A DNA stretch of 46,789 bases from Kluyvera ascorbata ATCC 33433 (GCF_000735365.1 NZ_JMPL01000025.1:1-46789), one strand, 5' to 3'. Shown: positions 1 through 10,786, counted from the stretch's first letter. Program-made: numbers and translations. Notes: generated by a model from the sequence alone, not told the origin.

Positions 1-445
1 TACCGACCAGCCACTGCGGCATCTCCAGCGATAAGAATTCCCACTGACGAACAGAACAGTCACCTGACGCGACAAATACCTGCGGCAGCCACTTATCGAG
101 CGGCAGCCAGCTTGGGAAACGCGCCATAAAATCACAGGTCATAAACGGCGACGGGTGAAGCTGAATCATGGTGTGTTCCCACGCCAGCTGTAACCCTCTG
201 AAAGCGCTGTACAGCCAGATAAGCAGGGCAACATAGCGTAACGGACTTTTCGGTGCGATGGCACCCACCAGCCCCGCGCCCATAATCCCAAACAGCGCAC
301 AACGCTCGTAAATACACAGTACGCACGGTTTTAATAACATCACGTGCTGGAACCATAATGCCACTAACTCAAGCGCAAAAGCGGTTAACGCCAGTAATAA
401 CCAGGCACTGCGGCCACGTGAGCTCTGGTTTAAATATCGCAACAT
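1..445 (-). CDS. dsbB: Disulfide bond formation protein B (partial, C-terminus beyond window)
   Basis: Inner-membrane quinone reductase that reoxidises periplasmic DsbA and passes electrons to ubiquinone or menaquinone. Reading the minus strand from the ATG at 445 gives a protein starting [12 protein letters not shown] that follows E. coli DsbB closely. The first periplasmic-loop redox pair CVLC is present in [16 protein letters not shown], and the second-loop cysteines are seen in FMTCDFM and GDCSVRQ. The hydrophobic segments of a four-helix membrane protein are visible. The gene runs off the left edge after about 148 codons, so the last helix and cytoplasmic tail are missing from the window but not from the genome as far as can be told. 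It lies downstream of nhaB on the same strand, as in E. coli. Confidence 0.95.
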   Translation of the reverse strand, partial: MLRYLNQSSRGRSAWLLLALTAFALELVALWFQHVMLLKPCVLCIYERCALFGIMGAGLVGAIAPKSPLRYVALLIWLYSAFRGLQLAWEHTMIQLHPSPFMTCDFMARFPSWLPLDKWLPQVFVASGDCSVRQWEFLSLEMPQWLVG

Positions 446-542
446 ATACATTTCCCTGGAACGTGCTTTGAAAGCGCAGTGTAAACGAAAACGATAGCTG
501 TGCCATCCGGCTATACGTAATTATTCATAAATAACGAGTCAA

Positions 543-566
543 CGCCCGAACAAAGTTTGTCGGGCG
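543..566 (-). terminator. Stem-loop downstream of nhaB
   Basis: An inverted repeat (CGCCCGA and TCGGGCG arms plus inner CAAA/TTTG pairing) lies about 25 bases past the nhaB stop codon, between nhaB and dsbB. It has no clear U-tract, so it may be a weak terminator or an RNA-stabilising hairpin. The rest of the 446-591 gap shows nothing else I can name. Confidence 0.4.
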
Positions 567-591
567 ATAATCATTGGACGTTATTAAGTCG

Positions 592-2136
592 TTACTTAGG
601 CAAAACTAATAACCCATTACTCATCATCCAGTCTATCGACGGCTGCAGCGTGAATTCAACGCACAGCAGACCTACCAGCGTCAGGACTATCGTATACGGC
701 AGCGCCATCCACACCATGCGTCCGTAGGAGAGGCGAATCAGCGGTGCCAGCGCTGAGGTGAGCAGGAACAGGAAGGCTGCCTGACCGTTTGGCGTCGCTA
801 CCGACGGCAGGTTGGTGCCGGTGTTGATGGCCACCGCCAGCAGTTCGAACTGTGGCAGGCTGATAGCACCGTTATCCAGCGCGGCTTTGGCTTCGTTGAT
901 ATAAACGGTACCGACAAACACGTTATCTGAGATAGACGACAGAACGCCGTTAAAGACATAGAACAGCGAGCGCTGGGCATGCGGTGAAGCCTGGAGCACA
1001 AAGTCAATAATGGGCGCAAAGAGGTGCTGGTCAATAATGACCGCGACGACGGCGAAGAAGACCGTCAGCAAGGCGGTGAAGGGCAGCGCTTCGGTGAAGG
1101 CTTTACCAATAGCGTGTTCGTCGGTAATGCCGGTAAATGAGGTGGCGAAGATAATCACCGACAGGCCAATCAGCCCAACCTCAGCCAGGTGTAACGCCAG
1201 CGCCAGCACCAGCCAGACGCCGATGACGCCCTGCACGATCAGCCGCATATTCTCTTGCTTTGAGCGTTGTACGCGGCTGCGTTCATCAAAGTCGTACAGG
1301 ATTTTACGCACCGGCTCCGGCAGTTCGGCGCCATAGCCAAATACTTTGCATTTCTCCAGCAGCCAGCAGGTCAGTAGCCCGCAGATAAACACCGGCACGG
1401 TAACCGGTGACATGCGCAGGAAAAACTCACCGAAATGCCAACCAGCGACTTTAGCAATGATCAGGTTCTGTGGCTCGCCGACCATCGTCATCACGCCGCC
1501 GAGCGCCGTACCGACGCCCGCATGCATCATCAGACTGCGTAAGAAGGCGCGGAACTGTTCAAGCACGATGCGGTTATGCTTGTCGATATGGCTGTCGTCG
1601 AGCAGGTCGTCATCGTCGGGGCGCGATGATGCCACCTGGTGGTAGATGCTATAAAAACCAACGGCGACGCTGATAATCACCGCCACTACCGTCAGCGCAT
1701 CAAGGAACGCTGACAGAAATGCGGCGGCCAGACAGAACGCCAGCGATAGCAGGCGCTTGCTGCGAATGGAGAGCAAAAGACGGGTGAAGATAAACAGCAG
1801 AAGCTGCTTCATAAAATAGATGCCGGCGACCATAAAGATCAGCAACAGTAGCACTTCGAGGTTGGCCGCAATCTCATCACGCACGTGGTTAGCGGAGGTC
1901 ATGCCGATAAACACCGATTCAATCGCCAGCAGCCCGCCAGGGATCAGCGGGTAGCACTTCAGCGCCATCGCGAGAGTGAAGATAAACTCCACGACCAACA
2001 GCCATCCGGCGACAAATGGATTAATTAAAAATACCAGCGGATTGATGACTAAGAAAATAATCAGCAGCAGTTTGTACCAGTCCGGCGACTGGCCAAGAAA
2101 GTTACGCCATAGCGCGCGACCGTAAGAGATTTCCAT
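592..2136 (-). CDS. nhaB: Na+/H+ antiporter NhaB
   Basis: Electrogenic sodium/proton antiporter of the inner membrane that exports Na+ and helps pH and salt homeostasis. The 514-residue product starts [20 protein letters not shown] and is almost the same length as E. coli NhaB (513). It contains the many hydrophobic helices of the family, with conserved stretches such as [16 protein letters not shown] and [17 protein letters not shown], which resemble the ion-transporter (IT) superfamily repeats. The start is supported by a GGGAGG Shine-Dalgarno a few bases upstream. It is divergent from fadR, exactly as in E. coli. Confidence 0.96.
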   Translation of the reverse strand: MEISYGRALWRNFLGQSPDWYKLLLIIFLVINPLVFLINPFVAGWLLVVEFIFTLAMALKCYPLIPGGLLAIESVFIGMTSANHVRDEIAANLEVLLLLIFMVAGIYFMKQLLLFIFTRLLLSIRSKRLLSLAFCLAAAFLSAFLDALTVVAVIISVAVGFYSIYHQVASSRPDDDDLLDDSHIDKHNRIVLEQFRAFLRSLMMHAGVGTALGGVMTMVGEPQNLIIAKVAGWHFGEFFLRMSPVTVPVFICGLLTCWLLEKCKVFGYGAELPEPVRKILYDFDERSRVQRSKQENMRLIVQGVIGVWLVLALALHLAEVGLIGLSVIIFATSFTGITDEHAIGKAFTEALPFTALLTVFFAVVAVIIDQHLFAPIIDFVLQASPHAQRSLFYVFNGVLSSISDNVFVGTVYINEAKAALDNGAISLPQFELLAVAINTGTNLPSVATPNGQAAFLFLLTSALAPLIRLSYGRMVWMALPYTIVLTLVGLLCVEFTLQPSIDWMMSNGLLVLPK

Positions 2137-2305
2137 AACAACCGTTTTCCTCCCGAAAAGATGTCATTTTTTACCACTAAATCAGTGCTACTTCCAGAAT
2201 TCAGCCTTTGTGGGTACTTTCCACTACGACAAAGAAATGTGAAAAATGAAACGGCGATCCCTTTTTAATTCATTTGTCCTGCTACCTGCACTATGTTGCC
2301 TCTGG

Positions 2306-2311
2306 TATGAT
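2306..2311 (+). promoter_or_regulatory. Probable fadR promoter -10
   Basis: TATGAT preceded by TG-rich sequence lies about 40 bases before the fadR start, in a stretch (TCTGGTATGATGAGTCCAA) that is nearly identical to the E. coli fadR leader as I remember it. No convincing -35 was assigned. The rest of the 212-base nhaB-fadR gap is otherwise unremarkable. Confidence 0.45.
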
Positions 2312-2348
2312 GAGTCCAATTGCAACGCTGTGTAATGGAATTTTTACT

Positions 2349-3068
2349 ATGGTCATTAAGGCGCAAAGCCCGGCGGGTTTCGCGGAAGAGTATATTGTAG
2401 AAAGCATCTGGAATAACCGTTTTCCTCCAGGGTCTATTCTTCCCGCTGAACGTGAACTCTCTGAATTAATTGGTGTGACTCGCACCACCTTACGTGAAGT
2501 GTTGCAGCGTCTGGCTCGTGATGGCTGGTTGACTATTCAGCACGGTAAGCCGACGAAAGTGAATAACTTCTGGGAAACGTCAGGTCTCAACATTCTGGAA
2601 ACGCTGGCGCGTCTCGATCACGATAGCGTACCGCAACTGATTGATAATCTGCTGTCCGTGCGTACCAATATCGCGACCATTTATATCCGTACCGCTTTCC
2701 GTCAGCACCCGGAAAAAGCGCTGGAAGTGCTGGCCGCGACACGTGAAGTCGAAGACTACGCTGATGCGTTTGCCGAACTTGACTACGGTGTGTTTCGCGG
2801 TCTGGCATTCGCTTCCGGTAACCCTATCTATGGGCTGATTCTTAACGGGATGAAGGGGCTGTATACGCGCCTGGGGCGTCATTATTTCTCTAGCCCGGAA
2901 GCGCGTAGTCTGGCGCTCGGTTTCTATCATAAGCTGGCGGAACTGTGTGAGCAGGGCGCGCACGATAAGGTGTATGAGACGGTGCGTAGCTATGGTCATG
3001 ACAGCGGTGAGATCTGGCATCGTATGCAGAAGACGTTGCCGGGGGATTTGGCGATTCATAGCCGGTAG
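2349..3068 (+). CDS. fadR: Fatty acid metabolism regulator FadR
   Basis: GntR-family transcription factor that represses fatty-acid degradation (fad) genes and activates fabA/fabB; long-chain acyl-CoA releases it from DNA. The ATG at 2349 gives [21 protein letters not shown] and a 239-residue protein, the same length as E. coli FadR. An upstream in-frame extension from 2274 exists but reads across the promoter region and is not used. The N-terminal winged helix (about residues 10-75) includes the recognition segment [18 protein letters not shown]; the C-terminal all-helical acyl-CoA domain contains [16 protein letters not shown]. Single-gene unit divergent from nhaB. Confidence 0.97.
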   Translation: MVIKAQSPAGFAEEYIVESIWNNRFPPGSILPAERELSELIGVTRTTLREVLQRLARDGWLTIQHGKPTKVNNFWETSGLNILETLARLDHDSVPQLIDNLLSVRTNIATIYIRTAFRQHPEKALEVLAATREVEDYADAFAELDYGVFRGLAFASGNPIYGLILNGMKGLYTRLGRHYFSSPEARSLALGFYHKLAELCEQGAHDKVYETVRSYGHDSGEIWHRMQKTLPGDLAIHSR

Positions 3069-3091
3069 TTATCTGTTTTATGGAGTGCGTT

Positions 3092-3172
3092 GGTTCCGTT
3101 CACTTTGCATTGGTGAAAGGTTTCGTTATCTTTGTATTGGTGAAGGGTTCCGTTCACTTTACGTTGGGTGGA
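3092..3172 (+). repeat. Three tandem 27-bp repeats downstream of fadR
   Basis: Units at 3092-3118, 3119-3145 and 3146-3172 share the pattern GGTTCCGTTCACTTT followed by a TTGGTGAA-like end. The middle copy is the most diverged, and the third ends GGTGGA. They start about 20 bases after the fadR stop. The period of 27 keeps a reading frame open, but there is no support for translation. Confidence 0.75.
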
Positions 3173-3189
3173 ATATGAAGTCCCTTCAC

Positions 3190-3580
3190 CGGTGAACGGG
3201 CCAAGGGGTGCAGCCGCGCACCCCTTCGCAATCCCCGCGGCCTCGCAGGGAAATCGGTGCTTCGCACTACGCTCGCCTACGACTCCAGCCTGCGGCACGG
3301 CGAAACTCGACATCCTGTCTCGGTTCGCCTCAATCCGCCATCCCTGGCAGATTGACCTTGTCTTTCGTGCTACGGCTCGCCGATTTCCAGCGGGGACTCG
3401 CCGTTCCAGAAGCATTTGTACTGGTTCCAGTAACGTTGGTTCTTTTGCTGTTAACTGAAAGACCGCACGGGTGCAGGCGGCGGCGATTGGCCGCCCCTTG
3501 CGCGCTCTCTGCGCCCACGCAATTTATATGGCAAGAGCTGGAAGAGAGCGCAACCAGGTGATGAATCCACAAAAGTAATT
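3190..3580. repeat. GC-rich dispersed repeat element between fadR and ycgB
   Basis: This 390-base non-coding stretch opens with a palindromic GGGGTGCAGCCGCGCACCCC block. It ends with a segment (about 3469-3575) carrying GGCGGCGGCGATTGGC and TGCGCGCTCTCTGCGCC, followed by TTTATATGGC. The same ordered blocks occur in reverse complement at about 46650-46765. The two copies share roughly 100 bases with scattered mismatches. Apparent reading frames here (both strands) lack ribosome sites and look like artefacts of GC-rich repeat DNA. The origin is unknown; it could be a non-autonomous element. Confidence 0.7.
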
Positions 3581-3638
3581 GCGAATCCGAGTTCCCCGGA
3601 GTCGGTGCATCGCACCTCATCCGGGCTACCATGATAGG

Positions 3639-5171
3639 TTACAGCGCGTTTGGCCGCGGCGGGCAACGCTCCAGCAACTCCACGCTACCATCCGCATTCT
3701 GCTGCTCCAGATGCACATCAAACCCCCACAGACGATGCACATGCTTAAGCACCTCACGACGCCCCTTATCCAGCGGCGCGCGGTTATGCGGCACATAGCG
3801 CAGCGTCAGCGAACGGTCGCCGCGAAGATCCACGTTCCACACCTGAATATTCGGCTCCAGATTGCTGAGGTTGTACTGGGACGAAAGCTGCGAACGAATC
3901 TCCCGATACCCCTCCTCATTATGGATAGCCGAAATTTCCAGATAGTTATTACGATCGTCATCCAGCACCGTGAACAGACGGAAATCGCGCATGATCTTCG
4001 GTGACAAGAACTGGCTGATAAAGCTCTCGTCTTTAAAATCACGCATCGCGAAGTGCAGGGTAGTGAGCCAGTCGGAGCCCGCGATATCCGGGAACCAGTA
4101 CTTATCTTCCTCGGTCGGATTCTGGCAGATGCGCTTAATATCCTGGAACATGGCAAAGCCCAGCGCATATGGGTTAATTCCGCTGTACCACGGGCTGTTG
4201 TACGGCGGCTGGTACACCACGTTGGTATGGCTGTGCAGGAACTCGAGCATAAAGCGTTCGGTCACTTTTCCTTCATCGTACAGATGGTTAAGGATGGTGT
4301 AGTGCCAGAAGGTGGCCCAGCCTTCGTTCATCACCTGGGTCTGCTTCTGCGGATAAAAATACTGGCTGACCTTGCGCACGATGCGCAGGATCTCACGCTG
4401 CCAAGACTCCAGCAGCGGGGCGTTTTTCTCCATAAAGTAGAGCAGATTTTCCTGCGGCTCGGACGGATAGCGGTGGGCAGACTCGATGGCTTTCTCTTCA
4501 TCGCGTTTCGGCAGGGTGCGCCACAGCATATTCACCTGGCTTTGCAGATACTCTTCACGGCTCTTCTGCCGCGCTTTCTCTTCCTGCATGGAGATTTTGG
4601 ATGGTCGTTTGTAGCGGTCTACCCCGTAGTTCATCAGCGCGTGACAAGAGTCGAGCAGACGCTCCACCTCGTCCACGCCATAGCGTTCTTCGCAGTCGGC
4701 AATGTATTTGCGGGCGAACAGCAGATAGTCGACGATAGAGCTGGCATCGGTCCAGCTACGGAATAGATAGTTATTTTTAAAGAAGGAGTTGTGGCCATAG
4801 CAGGCGTGCGCCATCACCAGCGCCTGCATGGTGACGGTGTTCTCCTCCATCAGATAGGCGATACACGGGTTGGAGTTGATGACTATTTCGTAGGCCAGCC
4901 CCTGTTGTCCGTGCTTATAGCCGCGCTCGGTCTCAATAAATTTTTTGCCAAACGACCAGTGGGTGTAGTTAATCGGCATCCCGACGCTGGAGTAAGCGTC
5001 CATCATCTGCTCGGAGGTGATGACTTCAATCTGGTGTGGATAGGTGTCCAGCCGATACAGCTTCGCTACCCGGTCGATCTCTGCCAGGTAGGTTTCGAGC
5101 AGCGGAAACGTCCAATCGGGTCCATCGCTCAGACGAGTGGTGTCCTTATTCATCGAGTCAATCGTAGCCAT
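3639..5171 (-). CDS. ycgB: SpoVR family protein YcgB
   Basis: Cytoplasmic protein of the SpoVR family, which in enterobacteria is stress/stationary-phase associated; its biochemical activity is not established. The 510-residue product beginning MATIDSMNKDTTRLSDGPDW equals the E. coli YcgB length and matches it almost residue for residue in blocks such as MNEGWATFWHYTIL and HTNVVYQPPYNSPWYSG. It contains the family's HACYGHNSFFKNNYLF and NPYALGFAMF segments. It is divergent from dadA across a 320-base gap. In E. coli ycgB is RpoS dependent; I could not assign a promoter here. Confidence 0.95.
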   Translation of the reverse strand: MATIDSMNKDTTRLSDGPDWTFPLLETYLAEIDRVAKLYRLDTYPHQIEVITSEQMMDAYSSVGMPINYTHWSFGKKFIETERGYKHGQQGLAYEIVINSNPCIAYLMEENTVTMQALVMAHACYGHNSFFKNNYLFRSWTDASSIVDYLLFARKYIADCEERYGVDEVERLLDSCHALMNYGVDRYKRPSKISMQEEKARQKSREEYLQSQVNMLWRTLPKRDEEKAIESAHRYPSEPQENLLYFMEKNAPLLESWQREILRIVRKVSQYFYPQKQTQVMNEGWATFWHYTILNHLYDEGKVTERFMLEFLHSHTNVVYQPPYNSPWYSGINPYALGFAMFQDIKRICQNPTEEDKYWFPDIAGSDWLTTLHFAMRDFKDESFISQFLSPKIMRDFRLFTVLDDDRNNYLEISAIHNEEGYREIRSQLSSQYNLSNLEPNIQVWNVDLRGDRSLTLRYVPHNRAPLDKGRREVLKHVHRLWGFDVHLEQQNADGSVELLERCPPRPNAL

Positions 5172-5491
5172 TAGCGCGCCCTCATTGTTGGCGACTCTCT
5201 CTGTCTGGAGAGCCTCTCTTCAAGAATAGAACACCGCAGAAATTCTGTAACAAGCGGCATTTCTTTTCTTCATGATTTATTCATTTTGATAGCGACTATT
5301 TTTCAATTTTGCAGAATTTAATGCTGACAAAAAATAGAGGGTAGCAGGAGATGTCAAATTCTCCGCCACCCCGTGTAATGGGCACTCTGTGAGGTAAGTC
5401 ACCATAAAAAAAGCATATGTTGAATAATATTTTCATCTGGGTTATCAATTTGTAATTAGAAGATTGTTCTTTTACTCATTCTGGAGTGGCT
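5172..5491. promoter_or_regulatory. ycgB-dadA divergent regulatory region
   Basis: This 320-base AT-rich gap separates divergent ycgB and dadA. In E. coli the dad operon is controlled here by Lrp and CRP. The A/T tracts (for example around 5403-5460) suit Lrp, but I did not identify individual sites or a clear -35/-10 pair. Confidence 0.4.
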
Positions 5492-6790
5492 ATGCACATT
5501 GTCATACTGGGAAGTGGCGTGGTTGGCGTAACCAGCGCCTGGTATTTAAGTCAGGCGGGGCATCAGGTTACGGTAATTGACAGGGAAGCCGGTCCGGCGC
5601 TGGAAACCAGCGCGGCCAACGCGGGGCAAATTTCGCCGGGGTATGCGGCACCCTGGGCAGCACCTGGTGTGCCGCTGAAGGCGATTAAGTGGATGTTCCA
5701 GCGCCATGCGCCGCTGGCAATTCGTCTGGACGGCACCGGTTTTCAGCTGAAGTGGATGTGGCAGATGCTGCGCAACTGCGACACCCGCCACTATATGGAA
5801 AACAAAGGTCGGATGGTGCGGCTTGCCGAGTACAGCCGCGACTGCCTGAAGACGCTACGTGAAACCACCGGTATTGCTTATGAAGGGCGTCAGGGAGGCA
5901 CGCTGCAGCTGTTCCGTACCGAACAACAGTATGAAAATGCTACTCGCGATATCGCGGTGCTGGAAGATGCGGGTGTTCCGTATCAACTGCTGGAAGCCTC
6001 GCGACTGGCGGAAGTTGAACCGGCGCTGGCGGAAGTGGCCCACAAGCTGACCGGCGGGCTGCGCCTGCCAAACGATGAAACCGGCGACTGCCAGCTTTTC
6101 ACCCAGCGCCTGGCGAAAATGGCCGAACAGGCGGGCGTACAGTTCCGCTTTAATACTCCGGTCGACAGTCTGATTCAGGAAGGGGACCGCATCGTCGGCG
6201 TAAAATGCGGCGATGAGCTGGTGAAAGCCGATGCCTATGTGATGGCCTTTGGATCTTACTCTACCGCCATGCTGAAAGGGCTGGTGGATATTCCAGTTTA
6301 CCCGCTGAAAGGCTACTCGCTGACCATTCCGATTGTTGAAGAGAGCGGGGCGCCAGTCTCGACCATTCTCGACGAAACCTACAAAATTGCCATTACCCGA
6401 TTTGATAACCGCATCCGCGTCGGCGGCATGGCGGAGATCGTCGGTTTTAACACCGAACTGCTGCAACCGCGTCGCGAAACGCTGGAAATGGTGGTGGGCG
6501 ATCTCTTCCCGCGCGGCGGTAAAATCGAAGAGGCTACCTTCTGGACCGGCCTGCGCCCGATGACCCCAGACGGCACGCCGGTGGTGGGCAAAACCGTGTT
6601 CAAAAACTTGTGGCTCAATACCGGGCACGGCACGCTGGGTTGGACCATGTCCTGCGGTTCTGGACAGTTGCTGAGTGATTTAATGTCTGGCCGAATGCCG
6701 GCTATCCCCTATGATGATCTTAGCGTTGCACGCTATTCGCCGGGCTTTACGCCAGCACATCCTCAGCATTTGCATGGCGCACACCAATAA
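5492..6790 (+). CDS. dadA: D-amino acid dehydrogenase small subunit DadA
   Basis: Membrane-associated FAD/iron-sulfur dehydrogenase that oxidises D-alanine and other D-amino acids to keto acids and ammonia, feeding electrons to the respiratory chain; it works with DadX in L-alanine catabolism. The ATG at 5492 follows CTGGAG and gives [20 protein letters not shown], with the Rossmann GSGVVG dinucleotide motif at residues 7-12. The product is 432 residues, as in E. coli. A GTG two codons upstream lies inside the Shine-Dalgarno and is unlikely. The C-terminal FAD motif [15 protein letters not shown] is intact. It is followed by dadX after 9 bases, so the two form an operon. Confidence 0.97.
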   Translation: MHIVILGSGVVGVTSAWYLSQAGHQVTVIDREAGPALETSAANAGQISPGYAAPWAAPGVPLKAIKWMFQRHAPLAIRLDGTGFQLKWMWQMLRNCDTRHYMENKGRMVRLAEYSRDCLKTLRETTGIAYEGRQGGTLQLFRTEQQYENATRDIAVLEDAGVPYQLLEASRLAEVEPALAEVAHKLTGGLRLPNDETGDCQLFTQRLAKMAEQAGVQFRFNTPVDSLIQEGDRIVGVKCGDELVKADAYVMAFGSYSTAMLKGLVDIPVYPLKGYSLTIPIVEESGAPVSTILDETYKIAITRFDNRIRVGGMAEIVGFNTELLQPRRETLEMVVGDLFPRGGKIEEATFWTGLRPMTPDGTPVVGKTVFKNLWLNTGHGTLGWTMSCGSGQLLSDLMSGRMPAIPYDDLSVARYSPGFTPAHPQHLHGAHQ

Positions 6791-6799
6791 GGAGAACGC

Positions 6800-7870
6800 A
6801 TGTCACGTCCCGTGCTCGCCACGATTGATTTGCAGGCGCTGAAGCAGAATCTGGGCATTGTCCGCCGCGCGGCGGGCGGTGCTCGCGTCTGGTCGGTGGT
6901 GAAAGCCAACGCCTACGGCCACGGATTGGATCGCATTTGGAATGCGCTGCGGGAAACCGACGGTTTTGCGATGCTCAATCTTGAAGAGGCCATTTTGCTG
7001 CGCGAACGCGGCTGGAAAGGGCCGATTTTGTTGCTGGAAGGCTTTTTCCACGCCGATGAGCTGGAGCTTTTTGATAAGTACCGGCTGACCACCAGCGTGC
7101 ACAGCAACTGGCAAATTAAGGCGCTGCAAAACGCGCGCCTGCATGCGCCGATTGATATCTACCTTAAGGTTAATAGCGGCATGAACCGCCTCGGCTTTGC
7201 GCCGGAGCGCATCCATACCGTCTGGCAGCAGCTACGGGGCATTAGTAACGTCGGGGCGATGACGCTGATGTCACATTTTGCTCAGTCTGAACTGACCGAC
7301 GGCGTAGCCGAGCCGATGCAGCGTATTGAACAGGCCGCCGAAGGGCTGGAGTGCCCGCGCTCGCTCGCTAACTCTGCGGCAACGCTCTGGCACCCGGAGA
7401 CCCATTTCGACTGGGTGCGTCCGGGGATTGTGCTCTACGGCGCTTCACCGTCCGGGCAGTGGCAGGATATTGCCAATACCGGGCTCAAACCGGTCATGAG
7501 CCTCAGCAGTCAGATAATCGGGATTCAGAATCTGAAGCCCGGCGATGCCGTCGGTTATGGCAGTCGCTATCGTGCCAACGAGGAGCAGCGCATAGGCATC
7601 GTAGCCTGTGGCTATGCTGATGGTTATCCGCGCATTGCTGCCAACGGCACGCCGGTGCTGGTGGACGGTATCCGTACCGGCACCGTTGGGGCGATTTCGA
7701 TGGATATGCTGGCGGTGGATTTAACGCCGTGTCCGCAGGCCGGAATTGGTACCGCCGTTGAGCTGTGGGGGCAGGAGATCAAGATTGATGAAGTGGCCGC
7801 CAGCGCGGGAACCGTCGGTTATGAGCTTATGTGTGCTCTGGCGCCGCGCGTGCCAGTTGTGACAGTGTAA
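6800..7870 (+). CDS. dadX: Catabolic alanine racemase DadX
   Basis: PLP-dependent racemase converting L-alanine to D-alanine for oxidation by DadA. At 356 residues it equals E. coli DadX. The PLP lysine lies in [10 protein letters not shown] (Lys35), and the C-terminal catalytic tyrosine region [10 protein letters not shown] is present. The start has an AAGGAG site a few bases upstream, directly after the dadA stop. The operon ends in a BIME just beyond the stop codon. Confidence 0.97.
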   Translation: MSRPVLATIDLQALKQNLGIVRRAAGGARVWSVVKANAYGHGLDRIWNALRETDGFAMLNLEEAILLRERGWKGPILLLEGFFHADELELFDKYRLTTSVHSNWQIKALQNARLHAPIDIYLKVNSGMNRLGFAPERIHTVWQQLRGISNVGAMTLMSHFAQSELTDGVAEPMQRIEQAAEGLECPRSLANSAATLWHPETHFDWVRPGIVLYGASPSGQWQDIANTGLKPVMSLSSQIIGIQNLKPGDAVGYGSRYRANEEQRIGIVACGYADGYPRIAANGTPVLVDGIRTGTVGAISMDMLAVDLTPCPQAGIGTAVELWGQEIKIDEVAASAGTVGYELMCALAPRVPVVTV

Positions 7871-7882
7871 CTTTTATACCAT

Positions 7883-7942
7883 TGCCCGGTGGCGCTTCGC
7901 TCACCGGGCATGTAGGCCGGATAAGCGCAGCGCCATCCGGCA
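7883..7942. repeat. BIME (two REP palindromes) between dadX and cvrA
   Basis: Two adjacent palindromic units: 7883-7910 (TGCCCGGTGGCG, then CACCGGGCA) and 7914-7942 (GGCCGGATAAGCGC, then GCGCCATCCGGC). The second is a classic E. coli-type REP. They lie between the convergent 3' ends of dadX and cvrA and probably help terminate or stabilise both transcripts. Confidence 0.85.
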
Positions 7943-7949
7943 CAACAAA

Positions 7950-9683
7950 CTACTCCGACTCTTCCTCAGCGACCCGCACGCCAACCTTCAGCACCTGATT
8001 TTCCTCTTTCTCGGCCACCGTCCACACCATACCGGCAAACTCCACCTGGTCACCCACAACCGGTGCTGCGCCTAACAGGTGTTCGACAATGTCCCCTAGC
8101 GATTGCTGGTTATCGCGGAACTCTTCACCGCCGTCCAGACCATAAATCATGGCAACGTCGGCAAACTTCGCCCCGGCTTCCAGAATAAAATCACCAAAGA
8201 AGCTTTGATCCAGCGCGACCGGCGGCGACTGGCTGAACATTTTGCCGAGCGACGGCAGGTCACGTTCACGACCAATCACGCACAGAATATCGTTTTCACG
8301 CAGGCGCGTGCTGCCGGTCGGGTGGAGCATCACGTTATCGCGGAACAGCGCGGCAATACGCGTTTCCGGCGGCATATGCAGGTCGCGCAGGGCCGCCCCC
8401 ACGCACCACTTTTCGGCGCTAAGTTGATACACAAACTGTTCCCACGGATTCTCCGGATGAATATCCAGACCCACGCGGGAAATCGGCCAGCCGACCGGCG
8501 GCACCACGACTTTGGCCTTCTTCGCCGCCCAGGAGAGCGACGTCCCCTGCAACAGCAGCGATACCAGCACCACGAAGAAGGCGACGTTAAAGAACAGGCG
8601 GGCGTTATCGAGCCCGGCCATCATCGGGAATACCGCCAGAATGATGGGCACCGCGCCGCGCAGGCCAACCCAGCTGATAAACGTGCGCTCGCGCAGGTTA
8701 AACCCGCGGAACGGCAGCAGCCCGGCGAACACCGACAGCGGGCGGGCGACGAAAATCATCCAGATAGAAAGCAGCAGCGCCGGAATGGCAATAGGCAGGA
8801 GATCGGAAGGCGTTACCAGTAGCCCCAGCACCAGGAACATACCAATCTGCGCCAGCCAGGCAAGGCCATCGAAGTTTTGCAGAATGCCAAAGCGGTTACG
8901 AATCGGCCGATTGCCGAGCAGGAAACCGCACAGGTAGACCGCCAGAATGCCGCTGCCGTCGAGTTTAGTGGTGACGGCAAAAATCATGATCCCGCCGCTC
9001 AATGCCAGCAGCGGATAGAGCCCGGCGGGCAGGGAGATGCGGTTGATCATCTGCAACAGCAGGTAACCGCCGCCGATGCCAATAATAATCCCCAGTCCAA
9101 ACTGTTGGAGAATGTGCACGAGGAACATCCAGCTCAGCCCGGTTTCATGCTGCTGGATCATCTCGATAAGCGTGATGGTCAGAAACACCGCCATCGGATC
9201 ATTGCTGCCGGACTCAATCTCCAGGGTCGAGCCTACGCGCTCGTTAAGGCCTTTACCGCCAAGCAGCGAAAACACCGCGGCGGCGTCGGTGGAGCCGACG
9301 ATAGCGCCAATCAGCAGCCCATCCATCAGATTGAGGTTAAACAGCCAGGCCGCCATCATCCCGGTGAGCCCGGAGGTTATCAGAACGCCAACGGTTGCCA
9401 GCGACAGCGCCGGGCCTAAAGCGACGCGAAAGGAGCTCGCCTGGGTGCGCATCCCGCCATCAAGCAGGATAACCGCCAGCGCCAGGTTACTGACCATATA
9501 GGCGAAAGGGTAGTTATCGAAGGGGATGCCGCCGATGCCGTCGACGCCCGCCAGCATGCCGATGGCTAAAAAGATAACCAGAATAGGGATACCGAGACGG
9601 GAAGAAAATGAGCTTAAGAGAATACTGCAGGTTACTAAGACCGAACCCAAAATAAAGAGACTAATGACTGCCGTGGCGTCCAA
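7950..9683 (-). CDS. cvrA: K+/H+ antiporter, CPA1 family (CvrA/NhaP2)
   Basis: Inner-membrane cation/proton antiporter for cell volume or potassium regulation. The 577-residue protein starts [19 protein letters not shown] and is one residue shorter than E. coli CvrA as I recall it. About 12 membrane segments are visible in the first 390 residues, including the [12 protein letters not shown] and [13 protein letters not shown] motifs of the Na_H_Exchanger fold. A C-terminal cytoplasmic half holds a TrkA_C-like regulatory region ([20 protein letters not shown], then NDILCVIG). Convergent with dadX, in the E. coli order. Confidence 0.95.
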   Translation of the reverse strand: MDATAVISLFILGSVLVTCSILLSSFSSRLGIPILVIFLAIGMLAGVDGIGGIPFDNYPFAYMVSNLALAVILLDGGMRTQASSFRVALGPALSLATVGVLITSGLTGMMAAWLFNLNLMDGLLIGAIVGSTDAAAVFSLLGGKGLNERVGSTLEIESGSNDPMAVFLTITLIEMIQQHETGLSWMFLVHILQQFGLGIIIGIGGGYLLLQMINRISLPAGLYPLLALSGGIMIFAVTTKLDGSGILAVYLCGFLLGNRPIRNRFGILQNFDGLAWLAQIGMFLVLGLLVTPSDLLPIAIPALLLSIWMIFVARPLSVFAGLLPFRGFNLRERTFISWVGLRGAVPIILAVFPMMAGLDNARLFFNVAFFVVLVSLLLQGTSLSWAAKKAKVVVPPVGWPISRVGLDIHPENPWEQFVYQLSAEKWCVGAALRDLHMPPETRIAALFRDNVMLHPTGSTRLRENDILCVIGRERDLPSLGKMFSQSPPVALDQSFFGDFILEAGAKFADVAMIYGLDGGEEFRDNQQSLGDIVEHLLGAAPVVGDQVEFAGMVWTVAEKEENQVLKVGVRVAEEESE

Positions 9684-9778
9684 TGTTCACGCACTCCCCG
9701 ATAACGTACAAGCTAGTTACAAAACGTTACCATAATTGCGGCGCGAACATTGGACTAATAAACGGTGATTATTGTTTT

Positions 9779-10693
9779 TTATTCAACTAATACAGGATGA
9801 CCGGTTATCGTCAGCCGGGATTGCCCGTCGGCGTGGGCCAACTGTGCCTGCGCGCCAAGCGCCAGCGTCACCGTGCGCTGTTCATGGCCAAAGTCGAGGC
9901 CGGTGATGACCGGAATAGACAGCCGTGAACGGAGGTACTCATACATCGACTCAAGGGAATATCCGGCGTCGTAGTCGTTCGGCGTCGCGCCGGTAAAACT
10001 CCCTAATACAATGGCGCGCTGGCGCGGCAGAATGCCCGCATAAAGCAGCTGTAATAGCATGCGTTCGACGCGGAAAGGATGTTCGTTGATATCCTCCAGC
10101 ACCAGAATGCCGCCTTCAATATCCGGCATCCACGGCGTGCCAATCAGTGACACGAGCATCGCCAGATTGCCGCCCCACAGCGTCCCTTGTTCATCGCATA
10201 CCGGGCCATCGCCGTTCCACTCAACGCTATAGCGTGGTTGACGCAGGGCGCGCCAGAAGTGCTGTTCGGTAAACGCATTCAGGGTTTCCGCGCCGAAGTT
10301 TCCGGCCAGCATCGGGCCGCTGAAGGTAATCACGTTGCCTTTTGCCAGCAGACCGGACTGAATGGCGGTGAAGTCGCTATGGCCGCAGATAAGTAGCGGA
10401 TCTTGCCGCTGGCGGGCTGCCAGTGCCTGCCAGTCAATGGTATCCAGCAAACGGCTGGCACCATAGCCGCCGCGTACTGCCAGCACTATCTGATTCTTCT
10501 CTTTGAGGGATGCCAACGCGTTGATATCGTGCAGACGTTCCGCTTCCGTTCCGGCAAAACGGCGGTCGCGACGAGTGATAACCTGCTGGTTATTCACCCG
10601 ATGCCCGGCCTCTTCTAATCGCTTGACCCCGCACTGCGCGGCGGACTGATTGATGCAATAACCGGAAGGGGCGACGAGATGAAACTGAGACAT
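9779..10693 (-). CDS. ldcA: L,D-carboxypeptidase LdcA (murein tetrapeptide carboxypeptidase)
   Basis: Cytoplasmic S66-family serine peptidase that removes the terminal D-alanine from murein tetrapeptides during cell-wall recycling. The 304-residue sequence has the nucleophile in LICGHSDFTAIQ (Ser106), the VRGGYGASRLL segment and the late GLDFGH histidine block, matching the Ser-Glu-His triad of the family. The start ATG at 10693 gives MSQFHLVAPSGYCINQ. It is divergent from emtA, which also works on murein. Confidence 0.95.
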   Translation of the reverse strand: MSQFHLVAPSGYCINQSAAQCGVKRLEEAGHRVNNQQVITRRDRRFAGTEAERLHDINALASLKEKNQIVLAVRGGYGASRLLDTIDWQALAARQRQDPLLICGHSDFTAIQSGLLAKGNVITFSGPMLAGNFGAETLNAFTEQHFWRALRQPRYSVEWNGDGPVCDEQGTLWGGNLAMLVSLIGTPWMPDIEGGILVLEDINEHPFRVERMLLQLLYAGILPRQRAIVLGSFTGATPNDYDAGYSLESMYEYLRSRLSIPVITGLDFGHEQRTVTLALGAQAQLAHADGQSRLTITGHPVLVE

Positions 10694-10786
10694 GGCATTT
10701 CCTTGCAGAGAATGAAACGAGTATCATGCCGCCTGAGCCCATGGTTGTCATTAACGGCGGCAAAGTTCAGCTAAAAGGATAGATGC

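Noticed and set aside
3168-3666. Several overlapping frames of 70-119 codons on both strands
   Set aside because: They lie in the GC-rich repeat element, overlap one another in all frames and show no family features.
5855-6628. 257-codon minus-strand frame opposite dadA
   Set aside because: Antisense shadow of dadA, a conserved core gene.
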